A DNA stretch of 64,000 bases from positions 62,001 through 126,000 of the forward strand of contig CBFIIW010000001.1 in assembly GCA_965662775.1 (NCBI GenBank), given 5' to 3'. Origin of the DNA: UBA7985 sp002690455. GTDB taxonomy: Bacteria > Pseudomonadota > Alphaproteobacteria > UBA7985. Below are positions 1-7,995 of the stretch, one piece after another. The position numbers were made by a program, and so were the translations under genes. The notes below the pieces were generated by a model, which saw nothing but the letters and a program-made list of their open reading frames with translations, searched no databases and was not told where the DNA came from. Every line of letters begins with the position of its first letter. Positions within the stretch are counted from its first letter, which is position 1.

Positions 1-634
1 TAAAGTCGGTCTGGTCACGTTCGGCCTGAGACGACAGACGCACGAGCGCTGATTGAAGCTCATCCTCCCGCACACGCGTCATCCGCAGCGCCTGTGACAC
101 CAGCAGGCCGAAGCGTTGCACGGCCGTCGAAGAGACGGTGTTGAACCCTCCCTTATCCGGACTGGTACACACGATCGCCACCATTCCGGTTTCTTGGGGG
201 ACAGAGATTGTCAGAGTGGAGACAACACCGGCGCGCATGGCCGCAGGCTGTGATGTCCAGTCTGTGACAGCAGCAATGTTAAAGATGGGGACCACCGTGC
301 CCGATTTCACGCGTTTGAAATGAGGGCTCATTTCAAAACGCGCGAGGTCAAACCGTGGATCGGTGCTGGCCACGACATGGAGTGGTTCACCGCCGAAGGG
401 CTGCCGCAGGATGAAGGCATCGGCGAACGCGACGCTTTCTCCAAGAATAGCGAGCGATTTCTGATAGACCTGCTCAGCGCGTTCAGAGAAGCCCAAGTCG
501 CGAAGGCTTTCTAAAAGGAACTCTGTTTCCAGACGCGTCTGTCGTTCCCGGACCGTGGCCTGTTTGAGGGAGACGAGAGCTTCGCGCAGCCGCTCTTCGA
601 GCAGTTCAGGCTGTGAGGGTGAGTCTACCTTCAT
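1..634 (-). CDS. Sensor protein, N-terminal part (GAF-like; probable histidine kinase), cut by window edge
   Basis: Reading down from an ATG at 634 gives 211 codons without a stop before the window edge. The protein starts with a charged, probably coiled-coil segment (residues about 8-45, Glu/Leu/Arg rich) followed by a globular region resembling a GAF domain (about 50-185). No kinase core is visible because the gene leaves the window. It starts 9 bases after the stop of the FIST gene, so the two are very likely co-transcribed. A sigma-54-type response regulator is divergent next door. From this context I infer a sensor histidine kinase, but a diguanylate cyclase or other GAF-linked output is possible. 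Confidence is high that this is a gene and moderate for the kinase role. Confidence 0.6.
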   Translation of the reverse strand, partial: MKVDSPSQPELLEERLREALVSLKQATVRERQTRLETEFLLESLRDLGFSERAEQVYQKSLAILGESVAFADAFILRQPFGGEPLHVVASTDPRFDLARFEMSPHFKRVKSGTVVPIFNIAAVTDWTSQPAAMRAGVVSTLTISVPQETGMVAIVCTSPDKGGFNTVSSTAVQRFGLLVSQALRMTRVREDELQSALVRLSSQAERDQTDF

Positions 635-643
635 CGCAGCGGG

Positions 644-1831
644 CTAGTGCGGCGTCGTCCCAAACACGACGACCGAAATCATCAAGTTACCGTGGTGATT
701 TGTACCACCGATGAAGCATCCCTGTTCACCAAAGGTGAAGTTGCCCAGAAACGGCCGATGTCCCAGCGAGGCCGAAAGCCCGGCGGACACCTCGTCCATG
801 CGGTCGCGGACGGTCAGCATGCATCCTGCGCAATAGATCACCAGCGCACCGGCAATTTCATCTGGCTGCAAGCGTGCCATATCCAAGGCATTCTCGGCGA
901 CGGCTCCCGCCCGTTGGACCAGATTGTCACTTGAACCAATCATCATGGTTACTTCGTCACCGACTTCGATGTTGGAGAACAGCGACAAGGCCCGATTTGA
1001 GGTGACAGCATTGGGATGAGAGAGCAAAAAGTAGTCGAACCCGGCAACGGCATCCCGTCGGCGTCCCAGTGGGTTATGGGTGGTATCAAAAAGGACGTTT
1101 CCGCCGTCGTCCATGGCGTGACTAACGACCCCTTCGGTCCAGTCATTGTAGACTTCAGCCCCTGGCCGGCCGTCGATTTCGATGATGTTACGGCCCTCAG
1201 CACGGGTTACAAACCCCTTGGTCGCCGTCGGTTGATAACCGGATTGAAACGCGTATCCCAAGGGAACCGAGGGAAACATTACCGTGATTGCTACAGCCGT
1301 GGCGTGGGCGACGCGCTGATTGAAGACGACCCAGTTTCCCGCAACCTCATTGTCCGCCGCAGTTCCACCGCAGATCGGAACCCCGGGACCGATCACATCC
1401 TGCAGTCCCTCGATGACATCTTCTTCTTGCCCGGGTGTTGCAGTCAACCATACCAGTTCCGGCGACTCACCCGGGCGCCCAGCACGCTCAAGCGCTTCAA
1501 CCAACGCCTCTGCGGCGGCACCCGCAGCATTTCCGTCAACCACCTGAGCAATCGCTGATCCATAATCCCCGTCAGGGTCCGATATTGCCAGAAAGCCGCA
1601 ATTGCTTTCGCCTTCGGTAAAGGAACCGGTCTGCGTCATAACCCCGGCGCAGGAGGTCGAGCCATGGAAGGCCACGTCAGGACTGATCGAGGCGAGCATG
1701 CCCTCTCGCGGCGTATCCGTCGAAACGCCGCCGACGATTAGTGAAACGGGGCCATCAAGCTGCGCGAGTGCCTCCGCCAACGTTGCCTTGGGGTCCGACG
1801 CAAGTGCGCCACTGCTGGCCATGGAAAACAT
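644..1831 (-). CDS. FIST N/C domain sensory protein
   Basis: This is a 395-residue soluble protein with no signal peptide or membrane segment. Residues about 25-215 match the FIST N layout (a Gly-rich GGVSTDTPREG stretch, then an ST-S-C-AG segment) and about 220-385 the FIST C layout, ending with the typical NFTFGEQGCFIGG block. FIST proteins are thought to bind small ligands, probably amino acids, and to feed signal-transduction proteins. The ATG at 1831 has an AAGGGC-like ribosome site about nine bases upstream; a second ATG three codons in is possible. It is the first gene of a probable operon with the sensor at 1-634 and is divergent from the response regulator at 2131, which suggests a ligand-sensing two-component pathway. 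Confidence 0.85.
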   Translation of the reverse strand: MFSMASSGALASDPKATLAEALAQLDGPVSLIVGGVSTDTPREGMLASISPDVAFHGSTSCAGVMTQTGSFTEGESNCGFLAISDPDGDYGSAIAQVVDGNAAGAAAEALVEALERAGRPGESPELVWLTATPGQEEDVIEGLQDVIGPGVPICGGTAADNEVAGNWVVFNQRVAHATAVAITVMFPSVPLGYAFQSGYQPTATKGFVTRAEGRNIIEIDGRPGAEVYNDWTEGVVSHAMDDGGNVLFDTTHNPLGRRRDAVAGFDYFLLSHPNAVTSNRALSLFSNIEVGDEVTMMIGSSDNLVQRAGAVAENALDMARLQPDEIAGALVIYCAGCMLTVRDRMDEVSAGLSASLGHRPFLGNFTFGEQGCFIGGTNHHGNLMISVVVFGTTPH

Positions 1832-2130
1832 AAATCAAAGCCCTTTATTGCCGGTTACAGATTGATGGCGCCTCGTACACCCTGTGCTCTTGGTGCTCTG
1901 AGCATTGCCATGACTGACATACTCCCTTAAATAGTTAAGCGATAGGTGGTTTAAAGTATACGGATATTAAGTCGGCTGTTTTCTACCCGGAGACGGGTAC
2001 GTGGCAGCAGACCGCGGTCAGACCCTGTAAGCTGCAATCCGCCATTGGCAGCGGATCAGTTTGCACAGTACCCACAGAGCAGGCCGCGCGCTGCTAGACC
2101 AATGGCGCTACAAGACATGAAGGTTTTCCC
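1832..2130. promoter_or_regulatory. Divergent intergenic region between FIST gene and response regulator, with two inverted repeats
   Basis: About 300 bases without a gene. I see two short perfect inverted repeats: CTTAA-ATAG-TTAAG at 1926-1939 and TACCCG-GAGA-CGGGTA at 1984-1999. Both could be operators or small hairpins for the divergent promoters. I looked for a GG-N10-GC sigma-54 core and did not find a convincing one on either strand. Confidence 0.35.
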
Positions 2131-3603
2131 ATGCTGCCCTCGCTGCTGATAATTGAAGACTCGCCGTCGATGCTGCACATGTATCAGGGGTTTCTCGCGC
2201 ATGAGCGGCTGGAAATCTTTGTGGCCGATACGGGGGCTGAGGGTTTGCGGCTGCTGCGTCAGCAAAAACCGAACCTCCTGCTGCTCGACCTAAAGCTCCC
2301 CGACATGGACGGGCAGCAGATCCTCGAGGCAATGACCGAAGAAGGCTTGGAAACTGTCGCGGTGGTGATGACAGCGCACGGCTCTGTCAATGTTGCGGTT
2401 GAGGCAATGCGGCTGGGGGCAGCAGACTTTCTGGTGAAACCCTTTACTCAGGAACGGCTTATAAAGACCCTGAACACCGTCACAGAGTTGCATCAGCTCA
2501 AGCACCAGGTTGCCGTTTATCGAGAACTCGATCGCCCGTCGTATGATGAGATGATCGGCAGTTCGCTGCCGATGCAGGCGGTTTATCGCACCATCGATTC
2601 TGCCGCTCCTACGGATGCCACCGTTTTCATTGTGGGAGAAACCGGCACGGGGAAGGAACTGGTCGCGCAGGCGTTGCATCGCGGCTCACGAAGGGCAGGG
2701 GGAGAATTGGTGGTTCTGAACTGTGCCGCTATTCCGAAAGACCTGATCGAATCCGAACTCTTCGGGCACGTCAAAGGTGCCTTCACTGGCGCGACCGGAG
2801 ATCGAGACGGCGCTGCGCACCTCGCCGCGGAGGGGACGCTGTTCCTCGACGAAATCGGGGAGATGGACATCAGCCTGCAGTCCAAATTATTGCGGTTTCT
2901 GCAATCTGGCACATTTCAGCGGGTAGGATCGTCCCGCACCGAGAGCTCTAACGCCCGCATCATATGCGCCACCAACCGGGATGCCTGGGGCGCGGTGCAG
3001 GCCGGAACCTTTCGCGAAGACCTCTACTACCGCCTGAACGTTATCCCGATCGTTCTGCCGACACTGCGTCAACGCGGTGATGATGTGATCGAGATTGCGC
3101 GACATTTCCTACACGTCTTTGCCCGCCATGATGGCAAGGCCTTCACCGATTTTGATGACGCAGTGCGGAGCTTACTATTGAACTACAATTGGCCTGGAAA
3201 CATTCGTCAGCTCCAGAACGTGGTGCGAAACATCGTCGTCCTGCACGACGGCGACCAAGTCACGCAAGACATGTTCCCGCCCCTGGAGCAGGTGGCACTC
3301 GATAAGGGCGCAGCAGGAACTGGATCGGCCAGCACTGGCTTCGAAACGGGGAGCGTCGCGGCCGTCCCACTGCACGCCGGTGAGATGTCGAGAGTTGGGC
3401 AGATGGGGGCAGGGCCGTCGACTGCAGGACGTACATATCCTCCTTTGCCTATGAGCGAAGCTGACCTGCGCCCCATGTGGCTGATCGAGCAAGAAATGAT
3501 CGATCGAGCGCTCGAATTGACGAGTGGGAACGTAAATCGTGCGGCGGCACTACTAGAAATTTCGCCCTCAAGTGTCTACCGCAAGCGTTCGCGTAACACC
3601 TGA
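2131..3603 (+). CDS. Sigma-54-dependent response regulator (REC-AAA+-HTH, LuxO/NtrC type)
   Basis: A 490-residue three-domain regulator. The receiver domain (1-125) has the acidic pair near residue 9-10, phospho-acceptor Asp53 in LLLDLKLPDMDG, Thr81 and Lys103 in VKPF. The AAA+ domain (about 140-375) has Walker A GETGTGKE at 169-176, the sigma-54 contact loop GAFTGA at about 216-221 and Walker B LFLDEIGEM. A Gly/Ser-rich linker leads to a Fis-type helix-turn-helix at the C-terminus (SGNVNRAAALLEISPSSVYR). The intact GAFTGA means it should activate sigma-54 RNA polymerase when phosphorylated. The receiver resembles LuxO. It is divergent from the FIST-sensor operon, so its partner is probably the sensor at 1-634. 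AAGG lies a few bases before the ATG. Confidence 0.88.
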   Translation: MLPSLLIIEDSPSMLHMYQGFLAHERLEIFVADTGAEGLRLLRQQKPNLLLLDLKLPDMDGQQILEAMTEEGLETVAVVMTAHGSVNVAVEAMRLGAADFLVKPFTQERLIKTLNTVTELHQLKHQVAVYRELDRPSYDEMIGSSLPMQAVYRTIDSAAPTDATVFIVGETGTGKELVAQALHRGSRRAGGELVVLNCAAIPKDLIESELFGHVKGAFTGATGDRDGAAHLAAEGTLFLDEIGEMDISLQSKLLRFLQSGTFQRVGSSRTESSNARIICATNRDAWGAVQAGTFREDLYYRLNVIPIVLPTLRQRGDDVIEIARHFLHVFARHDGKAFTDFDDAVRSLLLNYNWPGNIRQLQNVVRNIVVLHDGDQVTQDMFPPLEQVALDKGAAGTGSASTGFETGSVAAVPLHAGEMSRVGQMGAGPSTAGRTYPPLPMSEADLRPMWLIEQEMIDRALELTSGNVNRAAALLEISPSSVYRKRSRNT

Positions 3604-3798
3604 TGCAGCCCAAGCGACTCGTCAGAGAAGAATAGGCGAATAGCTTACGCGCCTAAAGCTGTGAATCCCGTGGATGTGGTGCGCAAAAACCACGAACCCC
3701 CTGATCGAAGGGACATATTGCTCGTTTCCGATGGAGTCGTTCTAAAGAAGCGTCCACATCAGCGAACAACAAAAAAGTGCGGACTAAGAGGGATGAGC

Positions 3799-4215
3799 AT
3801 GGCCTGGACAGAAGAGCAGATTGACCAGCTCAAAGAGCTGTGGGGCGAGGGACTATCGACGTCCGAAATCGGCCGAAAACTGGGTGTGACGAAAAACGCT
3901 GTAGTGGGCAAGGCGCACCGTTTGGGTCTGCCGCCACGCCCGAGCCCGATTAAGCGGGCAGTGGGTGCCAAGCGCCCAGTGCGTTCCAAGGTCATGGCGG
4001 TAAAATCAGCATCCCGAGGACCGACCTGCATGTGGCCCATTGGCCATCCGAATGAGCCCGGCTTTCGATTCTGCGGTAAGCCCGCACTGGCTGGTAAGCC
4101 ATACTGTCAGGAACACTACGATATCGCCTATATTCCGGCTGGGCGCCGGGATCGCGATCGCTCCGCTGCATCGCGGAGTGCCGCGCCGACAAACAACAAT
4201 AATAACCGCCGATAG
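3799..4215 (+). CDS. gcrA: GcrA-family cell cycle regulator
   Basis: A 138-residue protein. The N-terminus (MAWTEEQIDQLKELW, then TSEIGRKLGVTKNAVVGKAHR) is the GcrA DNA-binding helix-turn-helix. The C-terminus has the conserved CMWPIG, FRFCG and KPYCQEHY blocks known from GcrA. GcrA binds sigma-70 RNA polymerase and acts at promoters carrying the CcrM methylation site GANTC. One GANTC (GAATC) lies at 3663-3667, upstream of the start. I chose the ATG at 3799 because AGAGGG sits about six bases before it; an ATG two codons upstream (3793) would have no spacing. The tail is low-complexity, with five consecutive Asn. A strong terminator follows. Confidence 0.92.
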   Translation: MAWTEEQIDQLKELWGEGLSTSEIGRKLGVTKNAVVGKAHRLGLPPRPSPIKRAVGAKRPVRSKVMAVKSASRGPTCMWPIGHPNEPGFRFCGKPALAGKPYCQEHYDIAYIPAGRRDRDRSAASRSAAPTNNNNNRR

Positions 4216-4253
4216 GCGCCGCCGGTAACGGCAAACTTCTTAGGGAACGAGTA

Positions 4254-4279
4254 GGGCGCTTTCGGGCGCCCTTTTTTTT
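4254..4279 (+). terminator. Rho-independent terminator after gcrA
   Basis: Perfect six-base stem GGGCGC / GCGCCC with a six-base loop (TTTCGG), followed directly by eight T residues. It lies 38 bases after the gcrA stop and also separates gcrA from the convergent TfoX-N gene. Confidence 0.9.
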
Positions 4280-4296
4280 GCCCACGGCGCGGCTGG

Positions 4297-4620
4297 TTAG
4301 TCGAGGTTGTTCTGAAAATCCAGGCACCAATCCAGCCAGAGATCGAGCCGATTACCAGCGACCGCACCCGATGCCACCCACACAAACCCGGTCATCGGAG
4401 CGCGAGCCCCAAGTCTGATAGGCCGCGCGCCACCTTGCCGAAGTGCTTCATCCATTCTTTCAGCGCCCGCACGAAACATGAAATCATCGTTTGATGTTCC
4501 ACAGAGCATGCTGCCGCGTAGCAGAAAGATCAGCCCACCGAACATTCGGCGTTCTTGCAGCGCGAGCGTTGGGTCCAGAGCAATGCGCAGGCGGTCGGCC
4601 AGTTGCTCCCGATAAGCCAT
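4297..4620 (-). CDS. TfoX N-terminal domain protein
   Basis: A 107-residue protein covering only the TfoX N-terminal domain: the ERRMFGGLIFLLRGSMLCG block at about 22-40 is the family signature, and the C-terminus ends with the usual LDLWLDWC region. In gammaproteobacteria TfoX/Sxy is a competence regulator, but free-standing N domains like this are widespread in alphaproteobacteria and their role is unknown. A competence role should not be assumed. The gene is convergent with gcrA and divergent from cysQ; GGAGGA-like bases lie just upstream of the ATG. Confidence 0.8.
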   Translation of the reverse strand: MAYREQLADRLRIALDPTLALQERRMFGGLIFLLRGSMLCGTSNDDFMFRAGAERMDEALRQGGARPIRLGARAPMTGFVWVASGAVAGNRLDLWLDWCLDFQNNLD

Positions 4621-4704
4621 GCTGGTTTCCTCCTTCGTCCTATAAAGTGCATGTGTCTGACATCACCTGGTACGCCGGGAAAGAAACCAACGGGGCAACG
4701 CTGC

Positions 4705-5490
4705 ATGAAATGGTCACAACTGGTCACCGAGATCATCGAAATCGCTGAGGGCGCAGGCGCTGAGACACTGAAGCATTATCGCAGCGACAGCCTGGGTGTC
4801 GATCAGAAGTCTGACAACAGTCCCGTAACCGCCGCTGACCTCGCCGCGCATCACTTTATTGTCGATCGGCTGGAAGCCGTGCTTGAAGATGTCGAAGTCA
4901 TCTCAGAGGAAAGCGCCGAGGCGCGTGGGTTCGCCGCGCCTTCTGGAGACCGGTTCTGGTTGGTCGACCCCCTCGACGGCACAAAAGAATTCATCAACCA
5001 GCGGGACGAATTTACCGTCAACATAGCTCTGATCGAGCGTGGAAAACCGGTCATGGGCGTTGTTGTGGCACCAGCGCTCGGGCTGACGTGGGCTGGCTCT
5101 CCCGATGGAGCCTTTCGCCAGTCAATAGGGAGTAAGGACCGAAAGACCATCGCCTTACGCCAGGTTCCAGCTGAAGGTCTGACGGTTACGGCTAGCCGCA
5201 GTCACGCTGATCCAGCAGCGCTGGAAGCACTCTTGCAGGGCCAGCGCGTGGCTGAGGTCATCAATGCCGGCTCCAGTCTAAAGTTCTGTCGGATTGCCGA
5301 GGGCGCTGCCGATCTCTATCCGCGTCAAGGCCGGACAATGGAGTGGGATACAGCGGCTGGGCAGGCGGTGGCCGAAGCGGCTGGGGCCGTCGTTCTGCGT
5401 GTTGAGGACCGCGCGCCACTGACCTACGGCAAACAAGGGCTTGATAACCCACACTTTATTGTTGGTCTCCCGCTGGTAGTCTCATCCTGA
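4705..5490 (+). CDS. cysQ: 3'(2'),5'-bisphosphate nucleotidase (CysQ)
   Basis: A 261-residue protein of the inositol monophosphatase superfamily. The metal-binding signature DPLDGTKEFINQRDEFTVNI (about 90-110), EES in VISEESAE and WDTAAGQAV near the C-terminus are all present. CysQ removes the 3' phosphate from PAP/PAPS, relieving product inhibition in sulfate assimilation. The start MKWSQLV was preferred over longer in-frame extensions because homology begins here and the upstream part overlaps the divergent TfoX-N promoter. No sulfate assimilation genes lie beside it. Confidence 0.9.
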   Translation: MKWSQLVTEIIEIAEGAGAETLKHYRSDSLGVDQKSDNSPVTAADLAAHHFIVDRLEAVLEDVEVISEESAEARGFAAPSGDRFWLVDPLDGTKEFINQRDEFTVNIALIERGKPVMGVVVAPALGLTWAGSPDGAFRQSIGSKDRKTIALRQVPAEGLTVTASRSHADPAALEALLQGQRVAEVINAGSSLKFCRIAEGAADLYPRQGRTMEWDTAAGQAVAEAAGAVVLRVEDRAPLTYGKQGLDNPHFIVGLPLVVSS

Positions 5491-5671
5491 GGGTTTGCCA
5501 GACAGTCCCCAGTCGTCCTGCTCATTCACGGCCTAGTGACACGTCTCATACGGGTTTAAACGCGACAGGTTTCCCTTAATAGAATATTCTGCTACCTGCC
5601 TTTTCGGTGGGCTGGCCGTGATGTGGCATCGTCCAACGCCGGGACTTTCCTCGAAACAAAGGATGCCATTG

Positions 5672-6082
5672 ATGAATGGAATTCTCTTCGCCGCGTTTCT
5701 AGCGGCTCTGTTGGCCCTGGTGAACACAACAACAAGTGCAGGGCATCATTCGCCAATTTATCCGGTGCTGTACGGCGGCGAGCCAGACTATGACGCTTGC
5801 TTTGGGACTGCGACAGTTGGTGGATTGCGTGCCGATGGCGACGGATTTCTTGCGGTTCGCACTGGACCGGGCGTTGGCTATCCCATGATCGACAAACTCA
5901 TCAACGGTCAGCCCGTGTCGTTGTGCTGGGCGACCGATGACGTGGACTGGTATGGCGTGGTCTACACCCGAGAGGATCAGGACTGCGGAACCGGTTCCAA
6001 CATCCCGCTGGTCCAAGCCTATCCCGGACCGTGTTTGTCAGGCTGGGTACACCGAAATTGGCTGCGTAGCTTCGCTGACTGA
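5672..6082 (+). CDS. Exported SH3-type domain protein
   Basis: A 136-residue protein with an N-terminal signal peptide (MNGILFAAFLAALLALV, probable cleavage after SA at about 23). The rest reads as one bacterial SH3-like domain: FLAVRTGPGVGYPMIDKL, a W-A-T-D-D-V-D-W-Y-GVVY strand and a final SGWVHRNWL. SH3b domains bind peptidoglycan or mediate envelope contacts. Four Cys residues (in DACFGT, LCWA, DQDCGT, GPCLSG) could form two disulfides. AAGGA lies about nine bases before the chosen ATG. Function beyond an envelope location is unknown. Confidence 0.7.
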   Translation: MNGILFAAFLAALLALVNTTTSAGHHSPIYPVLYGGEPDYDACFGTATVGGLRADGDGFLAVRTGPGVGYPMIDKLINGQPVSLCWATDDVDWYGVVYTREDQDCGTGSNIPLVQAYPGPCLSGWVHRNWLRSFAD

Positions 6083-6242
6083 AGCCTGGACCGCAGATCC
6101 TTTGCTGCTCCTCGCTGACTTTGCGCTGAAACCCGGGATCACGCGGCGCAACAGACGCCCATTTTCCATAATATTCATTATACGACTTTTAAGTTGGCTT
6201 TCACCGAACTGGCCGCGGGCACGCGCGGCTTCTTGCTGCCAA

Positions 6243-7784
6243 TCAGCCCTTTTGATCGCTATCGTCAGTTAAGGACTTTTCATCGCTGGTCGCGCTGTCC
6301 GAGGTGGTTGTTCGCTTTGTGTCGCTATTGGTGTTCGACAAAGTGGTGAATGTTGTCGTGGACGTGCGTGTTGGCTGGGTTGTGATATCGGATGTCGACG
6401 TGCTCAAAGTCCCGAAACTCGATGTCGTGCTGATCGATGGTGAAGACGTGATGGTGCTTATCGTCGTTCGGGTCGATAGTGTCGTTGTGTTCACCGTCGG
6501 CGTGCGCAACGTTGTGGTGCCGATGGTGTTGCTGGCTGCGGCCGTCGTTGTGTTGCTTGAGGTGGTATCGCTGGTCTTGGTATCGGTTGTGTTGGCAGTA
6601 TTTGTGGTCGCGGTTGTGGTTGCTGCTGTCGTTCCGGCGGCGCCCGCTGTGTCGGAATTCGCTCGGCGATTGTTGGTGCGATCTGAATTGTCGTCGCGAT
6701 CGTTACTGCCCGTATTCAGGAGCGCCCTGGCGGCTGAGGCTCGATCCGCTGCTTCATTCTCGGACTGCCTGCTTGTGCTGGCATTGGTTGTCTGGGTGTC
6801 TTGCGTGGTAAAGCTAGAACCGGCGTATTGATCTGGAAAGGCATCAACCCGCGCTTGAAGTGCGCTCCGGGCCTCAAAGAACAGCTCACTGGTTTTACCC
6901 TGAAGACTGTCTTCTCCCTCTTGATCGGCCATTGTATCAGCTATCTTGTCCAGGCTGCCCTCTGCGTCCTGCTGCAACGAACCGAGCGCAGAAAGCCGCT
7001 CAAAGTGGTTCTCGACCTCTGCGAGACAGGAATTCGCGGTTTCACAGTTTTCGAGCGAGCCCAGCAACAGATACGTGGTCATGTATTCAGCCACGCCACC
7101 GGAATAGAAAAACGGGTTGTCAAACGCTTCACCAAGCTCATTCAACAGCGCTAGCAGGATTCCGTCTGGGTCTGTGAAAGCCTCAAACCCCTCTGCCCCA
7201 ACAGACAAAAAACGGCGTCCACCGGCTGCCGTGTCGAGATCAAGCGTCTCGCCGTTAGCCAGTTCCATGGTCAGGGCGCCGTCATGCAGCCCAAGGTGAA
7301 CCACGCCTGATGGTTCTACCAAAACGGTAAAGCGCGTGCCCCGAATGGACAAGCTGCCTACAGGCGTATCAATGCTATACGCCGCCTTATCCATTCGGCC
7401 GGTTGTGAAACGCGTTAAACCATTGACCAGCCTCAGCGCTAGATTTTGCCGCGCTCGGCCCGGGTCGTAGACGAAGGAATCTAGCAAAATCTCGGAATTC
7501 GGACCGATGCGCAACTCGGTGCTGTCATCGAAGCGAATATCGGCGCTGGATGCCGCCAAGGCCCACACGGATTCATTGGCAAAGGTGCGCCCGCCTGATC
7601 GACCCCAGGCAAAGGCTTCGTCGAGATAGCGACGTTGTACGGCATTATTCACGGCCGTAAATGCGCCGATTTCTGGCTCTGTCGGCAGACTACCGCTGAC
7701 TGCAGCAACCTGATCTTGAGCCAGCGCAGCAGTTCCCGCTAGAGTAAACAGGGAAGCCACAACCAGTCGACCGAGGCAGTCCAT
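6243..7784 (-). CDS. Exported FecR-domain protein with Thr/Asn/Ser-rich C-terminal tail
   Basis: A 513-residue protein. Residues 1-22 are a Sec signal peptide (MDCLGRLVVASLFTLAGTAALA). Residues about 35-215 form a FecR domain with the IDTPVGSLSIRGTRF core. A central helical, acidic part follows (about 215-330). From about residue 340 to the end the chain is low-complexity, mostly Thr with Ser, Asn and Asp. Here the FecR domain is in a secreted protein, not an anti-sigma factor. The start is set by GGAG in GGAAAGGAGCG, nine to ten bases upstream of the ATG. It is a paralogue of the FecR protein at 9.8-11.5 kb, sharing EIGAF and the DTPVG-IRG core, and lies close to the CHASE2 cyclase module, with which FecR proteins are often found. 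Confidence 0.75.
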   Translation of the reverse strand: MDCLGRLVVASLFTLAGTAALAQDQVAAVSGSLPTEPEIGAFTAVNNAVQRRYLDEAFAWGRSGGRTFANESVWALAASSADIRFDDSTELRIGPNSEILLDSFVYDPGRARQNLALRLVNGLTRFTTGRMDKAAYSIDTPVGSLSIRGTRFTVLVEPSGVVHLGLHDGALTMELANGETLDLDTAAGGRRFLSVGAEGFEAFTDPDGILLALLNELGEAFDNPFFYSGGVAEYMTTYLLLGSLENCETANSCLAEVENHFERLSALGSLQQDAEGSLDKIADTMADQEGEDSLQGKTSELFFEARSALQARVDAFPDQYAGSSFTTQDTQTTNASTSRQSENEAADRASAARALLNTGSNDRDDNSDRTNNRRANSDTAGAAGTTAATTTATTNTANTTDTKTSDTTSSNTTTAAASNTIGTTTLRTPTVNTTTLSTRTTISTITSSPSISTTSSFGTLSTSTSDITTQPTRTSTTTFTTLSNTNSDTKRTTTSDSATSDEKSLTDDSDQKG

Positions 7785-7995
7785 GTTCTCACGCTCCTTT
7801 CCAGACACGTATGCCTTATTTTAAATGCAAAACCCTTAAGACACAAATTTCAATGGATGCCATCTTGTTACATATTGTTTCAATTGACTGCAGGTGGTCA
7901 GGCCGTCAGACGCTGGCAACACTTCGGTTCAAATACGCCAGGTGGGATCGATCGAGCGTGGTCTTTAAGCTTCAAATGGGTCATTCAGGACAGCG

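Noticed and set aside
1016..1558. 180-codon plus-strand frame inside the FIST gene
   Set aside because: Antisense shadow with no family pattern; FIST homology covers the minus strand.
6304..6831. Long plus-strand open frame rich in Val opposite the FecR gene
   Set aside because: It is the mirror of the Thr-rich low-complexity tail; Thr codons read backwards give Val/Cys. No ribosome site and no homology.
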